Of a stretch of DNA of 64,000 nucleotides, positions 1-14,100 are shown in pieces. Location: assembly GCA_033964015.1 (NCBI GenBank), contig JAWWUD010000060.1, positions 620,001 through 684,000 on the forward strand. The letters are read 5' to 3'. The DNA comes from Scolanthus callimorphus (lineage: Eukaryota > Cnidaria > Anthozoa > Actiniaria > Edwardsiidae). Numbering within the stretch: position 1 is the first letter of the stretch; each line of letters opens with the position of its first letter. The notes below the pieces were generated by a model. It did no database searches. It saw nothing but the letters and a program-made list of their open reading frames with translations, and was not told where the DNA came from. The position numbers were made by a program, and so were the translations under genes.

Positions 1-1114
1 AAAAATGTATCCAAGACTTGAAGCAATGAAATTGTGAAAGCAGTGCTGTTTTCTTTTTAGCTATCATTTGTCGTCCCATCCTTTAACCACAAGTTCAAAG
101 AATTGGCTTGTCTTCGACTTTTTTAGTCAAACGTGTTTAAATTTTCAGGATTGTCAACATTGTCGTACGATTATACATGATATTTTTGTCCTCCGACATC
201 CTCTTCCCTCCCTTTATGAAACGATTTCTTTGACTTCTGGGAACTTTTTAAAAGTATACAGCTCGTACTAAGAGGAGAAAAACAACACAAATCAAGTTAA
301 CCGACCCAACTAAATTTCTGGATTTGAGACTTTCGGCGAATCGGCTAGCCAAAATGAAAAAGAACAACGAAGACCAAATTATTGAATAAATCACAATTTA
401 TTTCATTACTTTCCTATTCATTTTTCAAAATGATGATCTTTCACAAGCCGAGTAGGTACAAAATCGTTTGCTAGCAAGTTAACAAGAGTTGAAGCATTAG
501 CAAACATGAAATTCTTACCGGCGATCGGCGAACATCGACGGCACTGTCGACGAAACTTTGACTTGAGTTGCTTCAAAAATTCAATATCATCGTGTGACAG
601 TTCATGGACATTCGTTCATGGCATCAGCAACAATTGAAGCATCCATAGTATCATTCCAGTCTGGTATTTAATATTTTGCCCGATTTGAAGATCGAAACAA
701 GACACACGCTATTTTTGCTTTTTCGATGCCGAATTCGCCTTTCCAAAATCGGCAAAGTCGCCAAATCAACACGAAGGCCGTTCTCATGTATAGAAAATTC
801 CTTCGGCTTTGCAATTCTTAACCCGTACATCCCTTCATTGACATTCGCTTATGCTTCAATTACTATAAACACCATAGAAGAGGTCAATAAAGTCGTGAAA
901 TGTTTCTTAGAAAGCAGTTTTCTCTCGCCTCCCCTTCGCAAAACTTGCAGCGAACTGAGTGAAAAACTTTTTTAAAACACATACGATATAACACGCCCTA
1001 TGATTGGCCCGTTCAGACCGTCGCGCGGTAAGGAGAATTTATATATTCATACAAATTGTTGAAATAAATTAATTTTAAATCTTTCGCTTCAAAAGTGAAA
1101 GATATTTTATAAAA

Positions 1115-1260
1115 GCAATAGAGAACTTTTTCCCAGTGTCTACATACTCTGATGCAAACACTCGACATTCGGTCTCGTGGCTGCATAACTGTCTCGAATT
1201 CTCCCAACCTCCCCTCGTGTTTGCATCAGAGTATGTAACACGGAAAAAGTTCTCTATTGC
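1115..1260. repeat. Hairpin MITE-like element
   Basis: The left end GCAATAGAGAACTTTTTCCC returns as its reverse complement at 1241-1260, and the arms continue through a shared ACTCTGATGCAAACAC segment. Arms are about 45 bp around a short GC-richer loop. It codes for nothing and resembles a small non-autonomous DNA transposon. Confidence 0.6.
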
Positions 1261-1827
1261 TTAAATATGTCCCAGTGAATTCCATAATGTCTTTCTTTCT
1301 ACTTCCAAATCTGATTTATTATTTTCCTTTTCACGCTTGGCACAAATGCACCCGAAATCGACAGCACGTTTTGTGACGGCTTTTCCCGAAGGACGCGCGC
1401 TTAAATGGGGAGACTGGGTCCTAATCAAAAGGATCGATTGACAACTATTTTTTAGAACTTCCCAGAAGACCTCTCGAGCCTCACAGAGATTTGCAAAATG
1501 GCGGACTCGACAGAGGAAGAAGAGAGGAAGATTTTGATACCAAATATGACTAGCTTTTGCAGTAACCACCAAGTCTTTCGGCAATGTTGAAATGGTGAAT
1601 ATTGTGGAAATCGCATTTAGCCATTCGGCTTCAAATTCATGCCTATTTTTGGCTTCAAATAACTTTTTTGTTTCACCTGATGGAATGTAAACAGAACGAT
1701 GAATACAAAGTGCAATGAACTCTCTAAAAGTTGTTCTTTTTAGTTTTTTGAATTCAGCTTCCATGAGAGCACATTTTAATATTTCGCGGACATTGCGTTG
1801 CCACTCGTCGCTTCGAAACGTACGCAA
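1261..1827 (-). other. Unrecognised 188-codon reading frame
   Basis: An open frame of 188 codons whose stop abuts the hairpin at 1115-1260. The N-terminal half is rich in Glu, Lys and Arg and looks protein-like; the C-terminal third is low in recognisable pattern. I recognise no domain. On the other strand an ATGGCGGAC start in good context begins a short acidic peptide at about 1498, so this could equally be a promoter region or part of a repeat. No splice signals tie it to a gene. Confidence 0.15.
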
Positions 1828-2350
1828 TCGTTGCTTTGTTTTGGAAGTAAGCGTGACTCTCTACGAGCTCTGGACTCACAACAAAACATAGTTTGGACAA
1901 AACAAGGACGATTCTTATGGAGAAATAATAAGGTTTGACGTATAATATTCATTGCTTTGGTAATATTTCTTCAGATTATAGAGAAGTGCGCATTTTTCAG
2001 GTGATATTATTGCTCTGTACGTGCAATAAGCTTTTTTAGAATCAGTCGGCGATTCTCATTCTAATGCATTGCAGCTTATTAACCTTTTTAATGCCAGCAA
2101 TCTAGAAATCAATGGCAATGAATAGAAAGTCAGAAAGTGGAAAATTGGTGGAAGAATGTAGTAAAACCAGGTCAAGGAAATATCTTAAATATTGATTGCC
2201 CAGTAAATCAATGGCAAAATTACTTTTGTTTTGTTTCCAGTCACCTGCTGGGGAAGGTCATCTTCCTGTCCTGTTCTCGTTTTGTTTTCAGAAGGGCTGT
2301 TCCATTTTTGATGTGTTACCCCTATCGAGGAACCTGGAGCTTCCATAGGA

Positions 2351-2712
2351 GGGGACTCCCCATATTTTCAGACGGGGGTGCTCGTCCTATCCCTTAGGGT
2401 ATAAAATTGATAGGTCTTGCTATCTCTTTGGGGTGTATAAAATCAGCCCTATCCCTTAGGGAAGTCTCAGACCAATCCTTGCCCAGAAATATATTGGTAC
2501 TGACACCAGAACCGATATTTACAAAGCAAACTTGGATGAAAACCCTAAAAGACCTCAAATTGGCTTTTATTTGTTTTGACCTGCCAAATTTGCTATCTTT
2601 TAGGGGTAAATTTGCTGTTGGCCACACCCATTTTGCTACACCCATTTTGCTTTCCTATAGGGTAAAAATCAATTTTCCCGACAAGCACCCCCATCTAACA
2701 TATTGGGAGTTG
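2351..2712. mobile_element. Non-autonomous inverted-repeat element, TTTTAGGG family
   Basis: The left end, ACTCCCCATATTTTCAGACG followed by GGGGTGCTCGTC, is answered near 2681-2712 by the reverse complement of a diverged copy. The inside has several CCTTAGGGTA/CTTTTAGGGGTA motifs. Related copies lie at 17021-17478, 38455-38822 and around 42118-43222. Confidence 0.5.
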
Positions 2713-5086
2713 ATACGTAGGTCTATGCTATCTCTCCCAATGATAGTGGTTTTACTTTCTTGTTATGAATTTGCAAAATCAAGAAAATTTTCAGCATTGA
2801 AAACCTTTCATGTTCATGACTACCTGGACTTAATTGAGGGCAGCTAGTATGTCACTGACATACTCCTTCTATATGTGAATAAAGAGAAGCTTTTTCTGCA
2901 ATCAGAATTGTCGGGAGATTTCCTTGATTTTTTTTGGCTGTAATATTTTGTGTTATTTTTCACTGAAAAGCTATAATTTATTTTCATTCTTGTCTTCTTC
3001 TCGGAACTAGAAACCAGTTTTCCTTGGGAGGGGCTTTAAATCACAACTGTATGTGCCGCAAAAGTGACCAACATTCTCACTGTTCGACTAAAAATGTCAG
3101 TATAACTTTTGTATAATGGTATCCAGTTGGTGACTACAATTCCTCTTTTTAATACTTAAGTTTGGACCCTGTTACAGAGTGACACAACACTTCACTGTCA
3201 TAGACTTACATGGTGCCAAGTGGTTTGAAAGTAACACTTAACTGCTGATATGTAGATTCTGTATTGTAGCATCGGTGATTAATTTTAGAGTTAGCTTGTA
3301 ACCGTTGACATAGAAGCTTGTAAATTATTCCCACCTCTTATAAGCCAGTTGCCCATGGAGCTCTGCTGATTGATTAATATTTTTGCTATAAAAAATCAAC
3401 TTTTATTCAATTTCAACTCTCAGCCTAAAAATACCCTATGCAAATTACATGTGGTGATAGATGCTTGATTTGAATTTTTAAATTTAAATTTTTAAAAACA
3501 TCCAAATAGCCATCAAGCTCAATTTTTATAAGATTCATATCTCAGGAAGGAAACCAAATTTGGACAAACCAAAGTTAGACAACATTTAAGGGGAGTGTAA
3601 CAATGACATCACTGATATCATCATTACATTATTTACATTTAATGAACATTTAGGTAACCAAAGAAAAAATTGTCACCAAAGCAAATTTTGTCTAAGACAA
3701 AAGCTGATAAAAGATACAAAAAAAAACCAACCACATGAAATTGAACTGAATGCTGCTCTACTTTTAAGCAGGCCTCTCAATACATTTATCTGATTATTTG
3801 CACCCTTTGCTCTGTATGGGTTGTCAACTATAAAATGTTTTGACTTTGATTTCTTAAGCTTCATATCATTTTTTGTGTATATTATTACCCCCCATGTTGT
3901 TTAGGAATTAGCCTTCCTCTTGTTTCACTGAAAGCATGTCTAAATTATTCAGCTATCACACTTTAGGCTTGTTTTCACAGTACCACCTTGTGCAACTGAC
4001 AGGCAGGGGCATAGCTATCAACACGCAAAGTATGCAGCTGTACACAAAAATTTGTTAAAGTAGTTTAATAAATTTATAATAAAAATAAGTTGCATTTGAC
4101 ATGCATGTCGATGTTTCCTGTATTGCAAATTCTAGAGTAAATACTGACTGGTGGCAGCAGTGTGTTTGTGAAAAACATATTCTAGTAGTGTCTAGACTTT
4201 TGTGCAGGCAGTCCTAATACATGCCTACGGAGTTATCCCCTTATTTTCCAATTTGTTATCCAAGTGCTACAGTTTTGTGTGTTCCAGGTTACTCTTTTCC
4301 TCTGTTAGTGATTAAAGTTTTACCAGAAAAGCAGAGGGATCATGGTCTTTTCCAATTTGTTATCCAAGCTACAGTTCAGTGTGTTCCAGGTCACTCCCCA
4401 ACAATGATAATAGATTCTTTTTTTCATAAAAAGAAAGAGTCTTCACAGAAACCAGAGTACAGAATGTCTTGCTCATTGCGTGAGAGTTAAAACACCAGTG
4501 AACTACTGAAGATTCAATTTCCAATAATTGTTAGCATTCGCAGTCATCTGATAAACTTGCATTTCCATTCTCGCAGAAGTTATAAGTCAGTGCTTGCAAT
4601 TATTAGTGAACACACAACACACAAGTTCGCCATCCCTTCGTACTTCCTCTGCCATTATTCATTTTCTTTCTCTTTTCACGCATTCTTCGAGAGTATTCTT
4701 CATTTTGGAAGTACCAGAGATATATATTTTTTTTCCTTTGGCAAGACCGGAAGATTCCTATCAGGAACGTAAATCCTCTGAAAAACATTTCACCTTCTTC
4801 TCCGTTTCCGCCATTTTGGATTAGCTGGGTGTTTTGATGCGTGCGACCGCTGGCCAGCTATGACTGTCATGATTGCCTTATGCTGGCGATGCGGGGTGCA
4901 TTTATGCCAACTGTGTTTTTCGATGTGCTTTTAAACAATGTAATTAATTGAAATAACGAAACTGTAATAATTTGAATTGAAATATGAAATACGTTCTAGC
5001 GACACCTCGGTTAACGCACTAGATAGCTTACAATACAAACTGCATGAAGATTGAAACACAAAATAATCTGAAATATTTTGTTTCAG

Positions 5087-5141
5087 GAAAATCATACGAG
5101 GAGACACTCTTTGGGACAGACTTGTTTTCAAAAAAGTTCAG
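5087..5141 (+). CDS. ACSL: ACSL exon (IWDKLVF-type segment)
   Basis: Acceptor TTTCAG, donor GTATAG. It reads a GDTLWDRLVFKKVQ segment, typical of the helix before the glycine-rich GG-V-R strand of ACSLs. It enters in phase 2 and ends in phase 0. It is the most 5' exon I could recognise. Confidence 0.75.
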
Positions 5142-8100
5142 GTATAGTAATAAGAAATTATATGATCTCTATAAAAATGAAGGTACTAATTTACTTAGTT
5201 ACGCACCAATATAATTTCCCAGTAGTAGAGTTAAATTTAGTAAAACACAAAGGATTGCCTTGTCTTTTAAATTCCCCAAGAAAGTGATTATTTAACAATA
5301 TTCCTCGAGCCCGAATGGGCTCTGAGTCAATAGGGCTATTGACTCAGAGGCCATGAGGGCGAGAGGAATAATTGTTTTAGTCAAATCACACTAGTAGGTC
5401 AATATGTATTGCCAAAAAATGTTTTTGTTCTGGTCATTTGCCATTTTCTGGCTTTCAAATCCCACACTTTTCGCTACTAGTAGGCTATAACTTATAGCCT
5501 ACTAGTAGCTCAACCAATCAGAACGCAGCATTGATAATAGACCACTAGTGTGATTTGACTAATATCTGATATTCTGTTCTTCTCTATATCGTATCGTTAG
5601 ATGTTATTTGGAGGAGAAGTAAGGGTTGTGACGTGTGCGGCAGCCCCTCTTTCCGCCAAGGTCATGATGTTCTTCAAATGCGCAATGGGAAACTGCGTGG
5701 TAAGTTACGAGTCTCCATGGAACAGTAACATAGTCCGAGCGTAATCGCCCGTCCCATTTCGTTTACACTAATTTTTGAATTGTTACACCGTTAAAAGTAC
5801 CTTATTATTCAGCCATGCAACTATCTCGGTTCTGATTGGCTTAGAGTACGCAGCGAAATTTATATACCTCGAATGTAGGCTATTATCGATTTATAAACCT
5901 CGGCTCTACGGGCCCTCATTACCTGTTACTGTTACCTATCCGCCGCGTGCCTCATGGTACATAGGGCCTCAATAGATCCCCTCTTTCTCTGTCTATCAGC
6001 TGCCACCACTCGCACCTCATTCCATGAACTCCACCCGCCTTCTCTCCTTTCCTTTTCCACGTCCTTCTCGACGTTGTTTTGGGTACATTCCAGTTTCCTA
6101 TCTTCATGTTAGATAGATAGATAGATAGATAAACTTTATTTAGACACGTGCAATTCATCAGCTAATATTAAAAATATATAACTACATATAACTATATAAC
6201 AATAAACTACTACTACTAACTACTAATAACTATAGAATATTAATTAAATAATTATAAAAACTCCTATAATTAAAATAAAGAGCTGCTTTCCGTGAATGCC
6301 GTGTATACTGCGCGTTTGAAAGACCCGAGTGACTCTGAGCATCTTGCTTCACGCGGAAGGCTATTCCACAGTGTGGCGCCGGTATAAGTGAAGCTGTTTT
6401 TTAGATAGTTAGTTCTTGGTTTTGGAACATTAAGTTTATTCTCAGAGTCCCTCAGGTCGTAGCTTGTTGATTTCATAGAAAATTTTGAAGCCAAATAACT
6501 TGGAGCAAGCCCATGGAGACATTTAAAAACCATAGTGGCCTTTTGTAAATTTCGCTGGCAATCGAGAGACTTCCAACTTAAAGCCTCAAGCAATTGGCCA
6601 GCATCAGCGTCATAATCTGAAAATGTCACCACACGGCTTGCTCGGTTTTGCAATTTTTGAAGCTTGTCTTGTAGGGTTACCCCACAGCTTCCCCAAACAG
6701 TACAACAGTAGTCGAAATGAGGCTGTATCAAGGCTTGATAAATGTGTTTTAAGGTCGCCTGAGGCACCAGGTGCCTTATACGTTTTATGGCCCCGATGCC
6801 GGAAGCGATCTTTTTTGTGATATTTTCAATGTGACATTTCCAGTTAAGTTTATCATCAATTGTCACACCCAGCGATTTTGTAGTTTCAACCTGTTTGACG
6901 TGCGTACCGTCTATTGTGACTGTTGGTGAAGCCGTAAGAGTATTCAGTCTTTGGCTGGATCCTATTAACATGAACTCCGTTTTCGTCATATTTAGGGTTA
7001 GTTTATTTGCATTAAGCCACGCATGCACATTCAACAGGTCCTCGTTAAGACAAGACTCGATGCTGGTAGCATCGCTGCCTGCGTACGTGAGATGCGTATC
7101 ATCGGCATACATCCTCGGTTTACAATTTGACAAACAGTTTGGAAGGTCGTTGATGTAAAGTAAGAATAGGAGAGGACCGAGTATGGTTCCTTGAGGGACT
7201 CCACAGGCCATTATACGTCTCTCAGATAAGGACCCATTGACAGAGCATTGCTGTGTTCGGTTATCTAAATATGACTGAAACAGTTTCGATGAATTTCCAG
7301 ATACGCCATAGTGCTCTAACTTGGCTAGGAGAATATTGTGGTCAACGGTGTCGAAAGCCTTTTTTAGATCGAGAAAGATTACTGCATTGATTTTTCCAAC
7401 ATCTATATTATATGCCCAGGAGTCAGTTGCCTCAAGCAAAGCCGTGACTGTGGAATGAACTGTGCGAAATCCTGATTGATTTTCACAGAGTATATCGTGC
7501 TCCTCTAAATAGGCATATAATTGTTCGTAAATGATTCTTTCGAAAACCTTGACCACAACTGGGATAATCGAGATCGGACGATAATTATTTACGTCGTCTC
7601 GACTACCTTGCTTGAATAGTGGTGTAATTCTAGCGGATTTCCATTCATCTGGGAAAATGCCCTGAATGATAGATTGGTTAAATAGAGCACATATTGGCAT
7701 GCATATGAACTCGGCGCACTCTCGTATAAGCCTAGCAGATATTCCATCCAGGCCAGTTGCCTTGGACTTGTTTAGTTTAGTCATAAGTGAAAATACCTTA
7801 TTTGCATTAGTAGGACGAAGATGAAAGCGTTTATCTGTGCCAGTGAGATACGTTTGGAAGTCTCCGCTATTGGAGTCGATCTCACTGGCAAGCTTTGGGC
7901 CAATAGTGGCAAAATGATTATTAAACTCGTTTGATATTTGCCCTGAATTGGTTATAGTTGACCCATTCACCTTAAGTGATGTCACTGACGTTTTCCCAGC
8001 TTTATGTGATGTTAGCTCATTAATAGTCTGCCATGTTTTACGAGAGTCACCTGTATAGTCTTCAAAGGTTTTTTGATAATATTCTTTTTTAGCTAATCTA

Positions 8101-11100
8101 ATTTGAGAATTTACTTTGTTACGCTCTCTTTTGTATAATATCCAGTCATGAGAAGCATTAGATTTAATAGCTTTTATTTTTAGGATGTCACGCTTATGCA
8201 TTATCTCTTTCAATGCTGATGTAATCCAAGGAAGACTTCGCGCGCGAACGCGCTTTGTTCTCATAGGAGCGTGCTTGTTAGCTATGGCTAGAAACGTACG
8301 CTTCCATTCCTGCCACATTTCATTTGGATTCGATAATGCATAAACGTTTTCCCATGATTGATCTGAGATTTCGTTTCGAAAACTTTGCCTATTGAATTTC
8401 CGAAAATTCCTGTAAGTGATTGTATTATGCCCACTAGACTTCCCATTTAGTGCCAACTTTGTATATGCAAAAACCATGCTGTGATCACTAATAGCGGTAT
8501 GACGAACCCCCGAACACGCAATCTTATCCAAACAATTGGTATAAATATGGTCAATTAGAGTTGAAGTGGTAGGCGTTACCCTTGTTGGTTCTGTGATGAG
8601 TTGCTGGAGTCCATAGATATCAGCAATATTCATTAATTTTAGCGTGTCGTTGTCATATCGCTCAGAAATCACATTACAATTAATGTCGCCCATTACTAGG
8701 TAGTCTACATTTTCACTATCTAATTTCCCAACCAGGGATTCAAAAGGCGTAAAAATGCCAATAGGAGAGCCTGGTGGTCTGTACCACGTGACAATTACGA
8801 CTGGTTTTGATTTAGGCTTCCGAATTTCTATGCATAGATTTTCCAGGTCTTCCATGTCTAAATCCTTTCGAGTTGAAAAATTGATTGACTTTTTCACATA
8901 AAAGCACACCCCTCCCCCGCCGTTTAAAATTCTATCCCGGCGAATTATTTCGTATCCAAGGATGTGAACTTCATTATTGTTTATGTTCTCGTCTAATTTT
9001 GTCTCATTAATCGCTAATACATCAATGTTGTTATTAGCGAGAAATATCCTAAGCTCGTCTATGTGAGTTGTTAGTTTATTGATGTTGAGACAAGCTAATT
9101 TCAAACCGCGCTGAGTTGGAAGGATTTTGGTAGGGTCTACTCCCTTTTGATTTGGTAAAACAGACCTACTGCTTTTGTTTATAACACCATTTTCAGACAC
9201 GGCATTCACTTTCAGCACATCATTTCAGTTTAAGTGAGATTTAAAATTTTTTAAAAACTGATTATTACCTTTATAGTTTAGATGAAGTCCCCCTTTGTTT
9301 AACCCATTGACTGTGATGTTCTGATGTCGAATCAGAGTCCAGTCGTTCTGCCGGCACAACTTTGTTAGATGCTTATTAGCTGTGTCAACGGCTTCATTAA
9401 GGGGACCCCTTCTACATACAAATTCAGAGATAGTGACTTTGGCATCGCAGCTACTTTCGATCTGTCGAGCTAGGTCGATAACAGACTCGGCTACTTCCTT
9501 TGGTTCTCTAGACCTCAGATCGTTCGTTCCAACATGTAATATAACTTCACTTGGACCCAGCTCTAAGTTAGGCTTCAGATAATCCCTCATTGCTCTTGTG
9601 GTAGCGCCGGAAAAGGACTTCACAACAACTCGATGACCGGCTGATTTTCCTAGTTCTTTTCCTTGAATATTATTTACCATGGAGTCTCCGATTAACAAGG
9701 TAGTTCGCATTTTGTCCTGGTCGTCTTCGACTAACAGAGTAGTTTGCGTTTTTTCCTGTTCGTTTTCCTTGGCAGAGGGCTCTGCCTTTTTGTTTTTCTT
9801 TCTACCCTTCTTTTTAGACACATCAACTGCATTGGCGTGCTGTTTACCTTCCCTTGGCGCCGATTGGCGATCGTTTGAAACACAAGTGCTATTGTTTTCG
9901 GCGCTGTGTTCACTACTTGTCATGGATCGGTTGTTATCTGCCTTTGAATTTAGACAAGTAGATTCTCTAGCTATAATTTGTAATGCAAATTTCAAGGAAT
10001 CACGCTCCTCTGTAAGCTTTTTGTTTTCATCTTGTAATGATCTATTAAAACAGCGAAGTTGGTCGATTTCACTTTGTAATTTACCTATTTTCCCTTCCAA
10101 GTGCGAAGAATCTTGTGTTTGAGAAAAAGGTCTGGTTTTGATCCCCTCAACCTCTTTTTTAAGATCCAGAAAAAGTGCATAACACGGGCAACTGCTGGCG
10201 TTTGTGTTGGTTTCCTCCGGCTTTGCACCATTTGAATTTTGGCGGGAATCATTCAGAGTGTCTTGATTTGAACTAAGGTAAATTTGAAGTCGCTCCACAA
10301 GCTCAGCCTTGTTTCCTGATTTTGGCAGGCCTCTTTTTCCTAGTTCAAGCTTTAATTGAGAAACATTATGTTCCTCAATCGCCTTTCCATTCACCAATAC
10401 TGCGCTGACCTGCTCGAGAATCGGGTCGGTTGAGTGCTCCTTCAAAGGCGAATTAGTTGTCGAATTTGAAAGTTCTACAACTTTAGTACCGTTAACTTGG
10501 AGATTTATGTCATCCTTATCCGTGATTTGCAAAGTTTTGGACTTCAAAGTCTTTGAGTTCACACGATATACGTTAAGGTCAAGAGCATCAATAACACGTC
10601 CATTCGCCATTTCGGAACGTTTCGGGTGCACCAGTGACCCTATCAGCCCGGGTGCGTCTTTTCAGCTTTGACTCCCGTGCGTCATTACATCTACTATGAG
10701 GTGCGGCCATGGTAATCCTTGACCTGATAAATTTCTTCTGCTTCTGGTTTCTGTAATAAGTTTGTTTTTCTGAGAGACGACTATTAGCCCTCAGCTAAAC
10801 CCCTAACCTTGAGGACCAGGGGATCTCGTTTGAGGGTTGTCCAATACACTGACAAATTTATGCAAGGCATTGTCTAAAACAAAGGAGTGCAATGGAGTGT
10901 ATTATAGAACGAGGCAATACAATGGAGGAGAACAATAAACCATGCATAAATTTGTCAGAGTACTGGACTAGTATGTGAACTTGTCGCGCAACATTGTTGC
11001 GTTGCAAGTCTAATGTTTTTTGCTCGTTTTTCACCAAATTCCCAACTTGTCGCGCAACATTTTGTTTTGAGGATCACACATGCGAGACCAAGGCGGGTTT

Positions 11101-14100
11101 GGCCCCTTAGCACTTCATTTCTATTGACCAACCAACTTGAATCGTAGGCAAAATGTTGCGCGACAAGTTGTGTGTTTGATGAAAAACGATCAACAAAGTT
11201 CGTCATTTCGGGCCCCTATAAACTTCTCACTGCGTAGTGCTATATAATGTCCAATTTCATAATTTCTGTATCTTAACAGATATTGGAAGGTTATGGTCAG
11301 ACCGAGACGTCAGCTGCATGCACGTTCCAGTTTGCCGACGAAATGACGGCTGGTAAATTAAGAAATTCAAAACTATGATACTGTAAATGGTTACTCAAAA
11401 TATATACTTTTGTTTTAAAGGTCATGTGGGAGGTCCAGTAGTGGGTTGCCACATCAAAATCGTGGATGCTCCAGAGAAAAACTACTTTGCGAAAGACCTT
11501 AAAGGGGAGGTAGGTTGAGGAGGCTGCCCTATAAATTTTATGTACGCCACCACGTCTTATGGGCCCTCGCAACTATAGTTTTAAAACTAAACGCACCTAA
11601 AAAGTAAAGATTCGCATGGTACATTTTTGTTGTGGTATGAACACCATAGAAATGAAACAATAAGCTGTTTGTTTTTTGGTCTATTGCCAATTTTCGCGTT
11701 TTCGGCTTAAACTTTTAAAAGTGAAAAATCAAGTGCCGACATTGAGTCAATCGAACTAATCAAAACTTTTTTTCGTTGACACTGTTTCAGTTGAGATAGA
11801 AAGTGGCAGAATATATTCAATATACATTACCGTTCACTAAAGGCTTCACTTTGATTTTACAGATTTGTGTCAAGGGTCCAAATCTAACGCGCGGGTATCA
11901 CAAAAGACCTGATTTAACTGCCGAATTGATTGACAAGGATGGCTGGTTGCACACCGGAGACGTAGGAATGCTGTTAGAGGTGAAATATTATCTCTCTCGC
12001 GCGCGTTCGCTGCTTGACCCAAGCGAAACGTAAGCGCAAGAAAAGAACATGTCATTTCCTTTATGTTGTTTACACTAGAAAATAAGCGCAAGTAAAAGAA
12101 AATCCAGACATTGCGTTCTCCCGCGCTCATAACGGAGTAGCAAGGAAAGCCATTGGTGTTGATTTAGACTTTACGCACTTGCGTCACTATGATTCACACT
12201 TTTTGCCTTGCGCTTGCGTCCTGTGCTTGCATACAAGTGCCAACCAGACCTTGTTTTACTTCATGGTTGTTGCAGCAGTAAAGAGAAATGACACCGTTCT
12301 TGAAACAAAAACGTTATTTATAATTTTTGATAATTAATTGTAATATTGTATTAGGCAGAAAACTGAATTTCTTTCTGCTGCTTTAGAACGGTGCACTCAA
12401 GATCATTGATCGAACGAAAGACATTTTCAAGCTTTCTCAGGTTGGTAAATCCCGAACAATTAAAATTTGTACACAATCACAGATAATTGATACTAGTTTA
12501 AATGTTAACCAATACTTACTCCGGAATACAATTAAAGACTATATAAACCAGAGGTTATTCTATGTGTTCACTTTTAGGGCGAGTACGTCGCTCCAGGAAA
12601 ATTGGAAAACGTCATCCAGAGAAGCCCTTTTGTAGCACAGGCGTTTTTACATGGAGACAGCTTGAAGGTTAGTCTCGAGAGATGGACCTAGCGAGCCCAC
12701 TAAAAAGCTAGATAGCTCCGCCCACTTTCGCACTTGAAGAAGTAGAACATTTTCCGTCTCCCGCAAAAATAATTGCCTCTGAGCCTATCCCAGTTCAACA
12801 AAATTATTTTTTTCACAAATAAAAAGGCAGTTTATAGGTAAAGATTACGGAAAATTTAGTTATCCGCTGTCTACAAAATATTAAATATCGCGCTGTCAAT
12901 TTTATCATCCGCATACATTATTCTCGCTCTGTGTTTTGCGCTCATATTTTTGCGCGCAAACAGCTGGTTATATACTTGTTTCACGATAGAACCATTTTAG
13001 GCAGAGAAAGCCACAAATATACCTATTTTTGTTTTGAATATTGAATGTTGAGTTTAGCAATCACATCAATGTTCTGTCATTTGACTCTTTGACAGCTGAT
13101 TGATATTTCATTGTCCTCTACCCTTCATTTGTTCAAAGGAGCTATCGCTTTTATAGCGGTACCTCGTGTTTAACAATAATTTTGGATTTGGATTTGAAAA
13201 CAGACCTACGTGGTGGCCATTGTTGTTCCTGATGAAGAGGTCTTGCTGAAGTGGGCGAAGCAGAACGGGATCGAGGGAGACTTCAAAAAACTGTGTGAAA
13301 CAGAGGTCAGTGGTACTAAAGAGTAGGGTAGTCTCCCTAGATCCTTCATATATGGTACACTTTAGTGTCCTTCTGTATATCCTTGTTCTATATGGGAGAT
13401 ATTTATGCGGAGGACACTATAGTGTACCATATATGAAGGATCTATCGTAGTCTCATTTAATGGAGCGTACTTCAGTTGAGTGTCGAGACGTAAACGCAAA
13501 GTAAATACGGTTAGCCAATCAGAAACGAAACATATTCAACAATCACAACTCACGGTACGTAAGGCATGGTTCCAAAGCAAATCCAATAAGGCGGACGCAG
13601 AACAGAGGGGTGGTCTCTCTCTTAATGATTTTATATATGCTGGATGTTATTCAATATAAATTTCATTTGGCATTCTAAGCCACCTGAACAAGTATTTGGT
13701 CTCCATAGCAACAAATACTGTTACCTTAAAATCGATTTTTGTATTCGGGAGAGTAGTAAGACAAATAATATTTGGTGTCCTTTTTGGCGATATTAGGAAA
13801 GGCAAGTGGTACTCAAAGGATGGCTCGAATTGTTAAATACAATCATGGTTTTTTTTCTGTTATTTGATACTTCTGGTTATCTCTCTTGGACAGCCAATTC
13901 AATTGTATTTTACACTCGATAGTCAACATTATAAACAACTGACGAAAAATAAAGGCCAAGCTCATTTACCCTACCTCACGTGGCTTCTGAAAATGTAGTC
14001 CTCAACGAATAGGAGACTGATTCACCTTCGACATTCATCTGAAATCCACTCTAGCTACCTAATCATATATTAAAAGTTAATATTTTTGCATGAGCCACAT

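Larger units (their letters stand above)
1..5086. other. Upstream/intronic DNA of the ACSL gene
   Basis: No exon of the ACSL gene could be recognised here, although at least the AMP-binding loop exons must lie upstream of 5087. The stretch holds one perfect-looking hairpin (1115-1260), one unexplained minus-strand reading frame (1261-1827) and one inverted-repeat element (2351-2712). At 4241-4410 a segment of about 50 bp (Ttccaatttgttatccaa core) is present twice. The rest is AT-rich sequence in which I see nothing. Confidence 0.5.
6109..10700 (-). mobile_element. CR1/L2-group non-LTR retrotransposon, both ORFs intact
   Basis: Minus-strand element inserted antisense in an ACSL intron. From its 5' end it has a short leader (start about 10640-10700, not sharply defined), ORF1 (10631-9225), six bases, ORF2 (9218-6270), a short AT-rich 3' UTR and a terminal microsatellite of TATC units (6109-6130). 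A simple-repeat 3' tail instead of poly(A) is characteristic of the CR1/L2 lineage, as is an esterase-type ORF1. No target duplication could be assigned. Confidence 0.9.

Noticed and set aside
4221..4490. 89-codon plus-strand frame with internal repetition
   Set aside because: The repeated peptide reflects a duplicated DNA segment of about 50 bp; no domain, start context or splice support.
9679..10122. 147-codon plus-strand frame
   Set aside because: It is antisense to the intact LINE ORF1 and is composition-driven.
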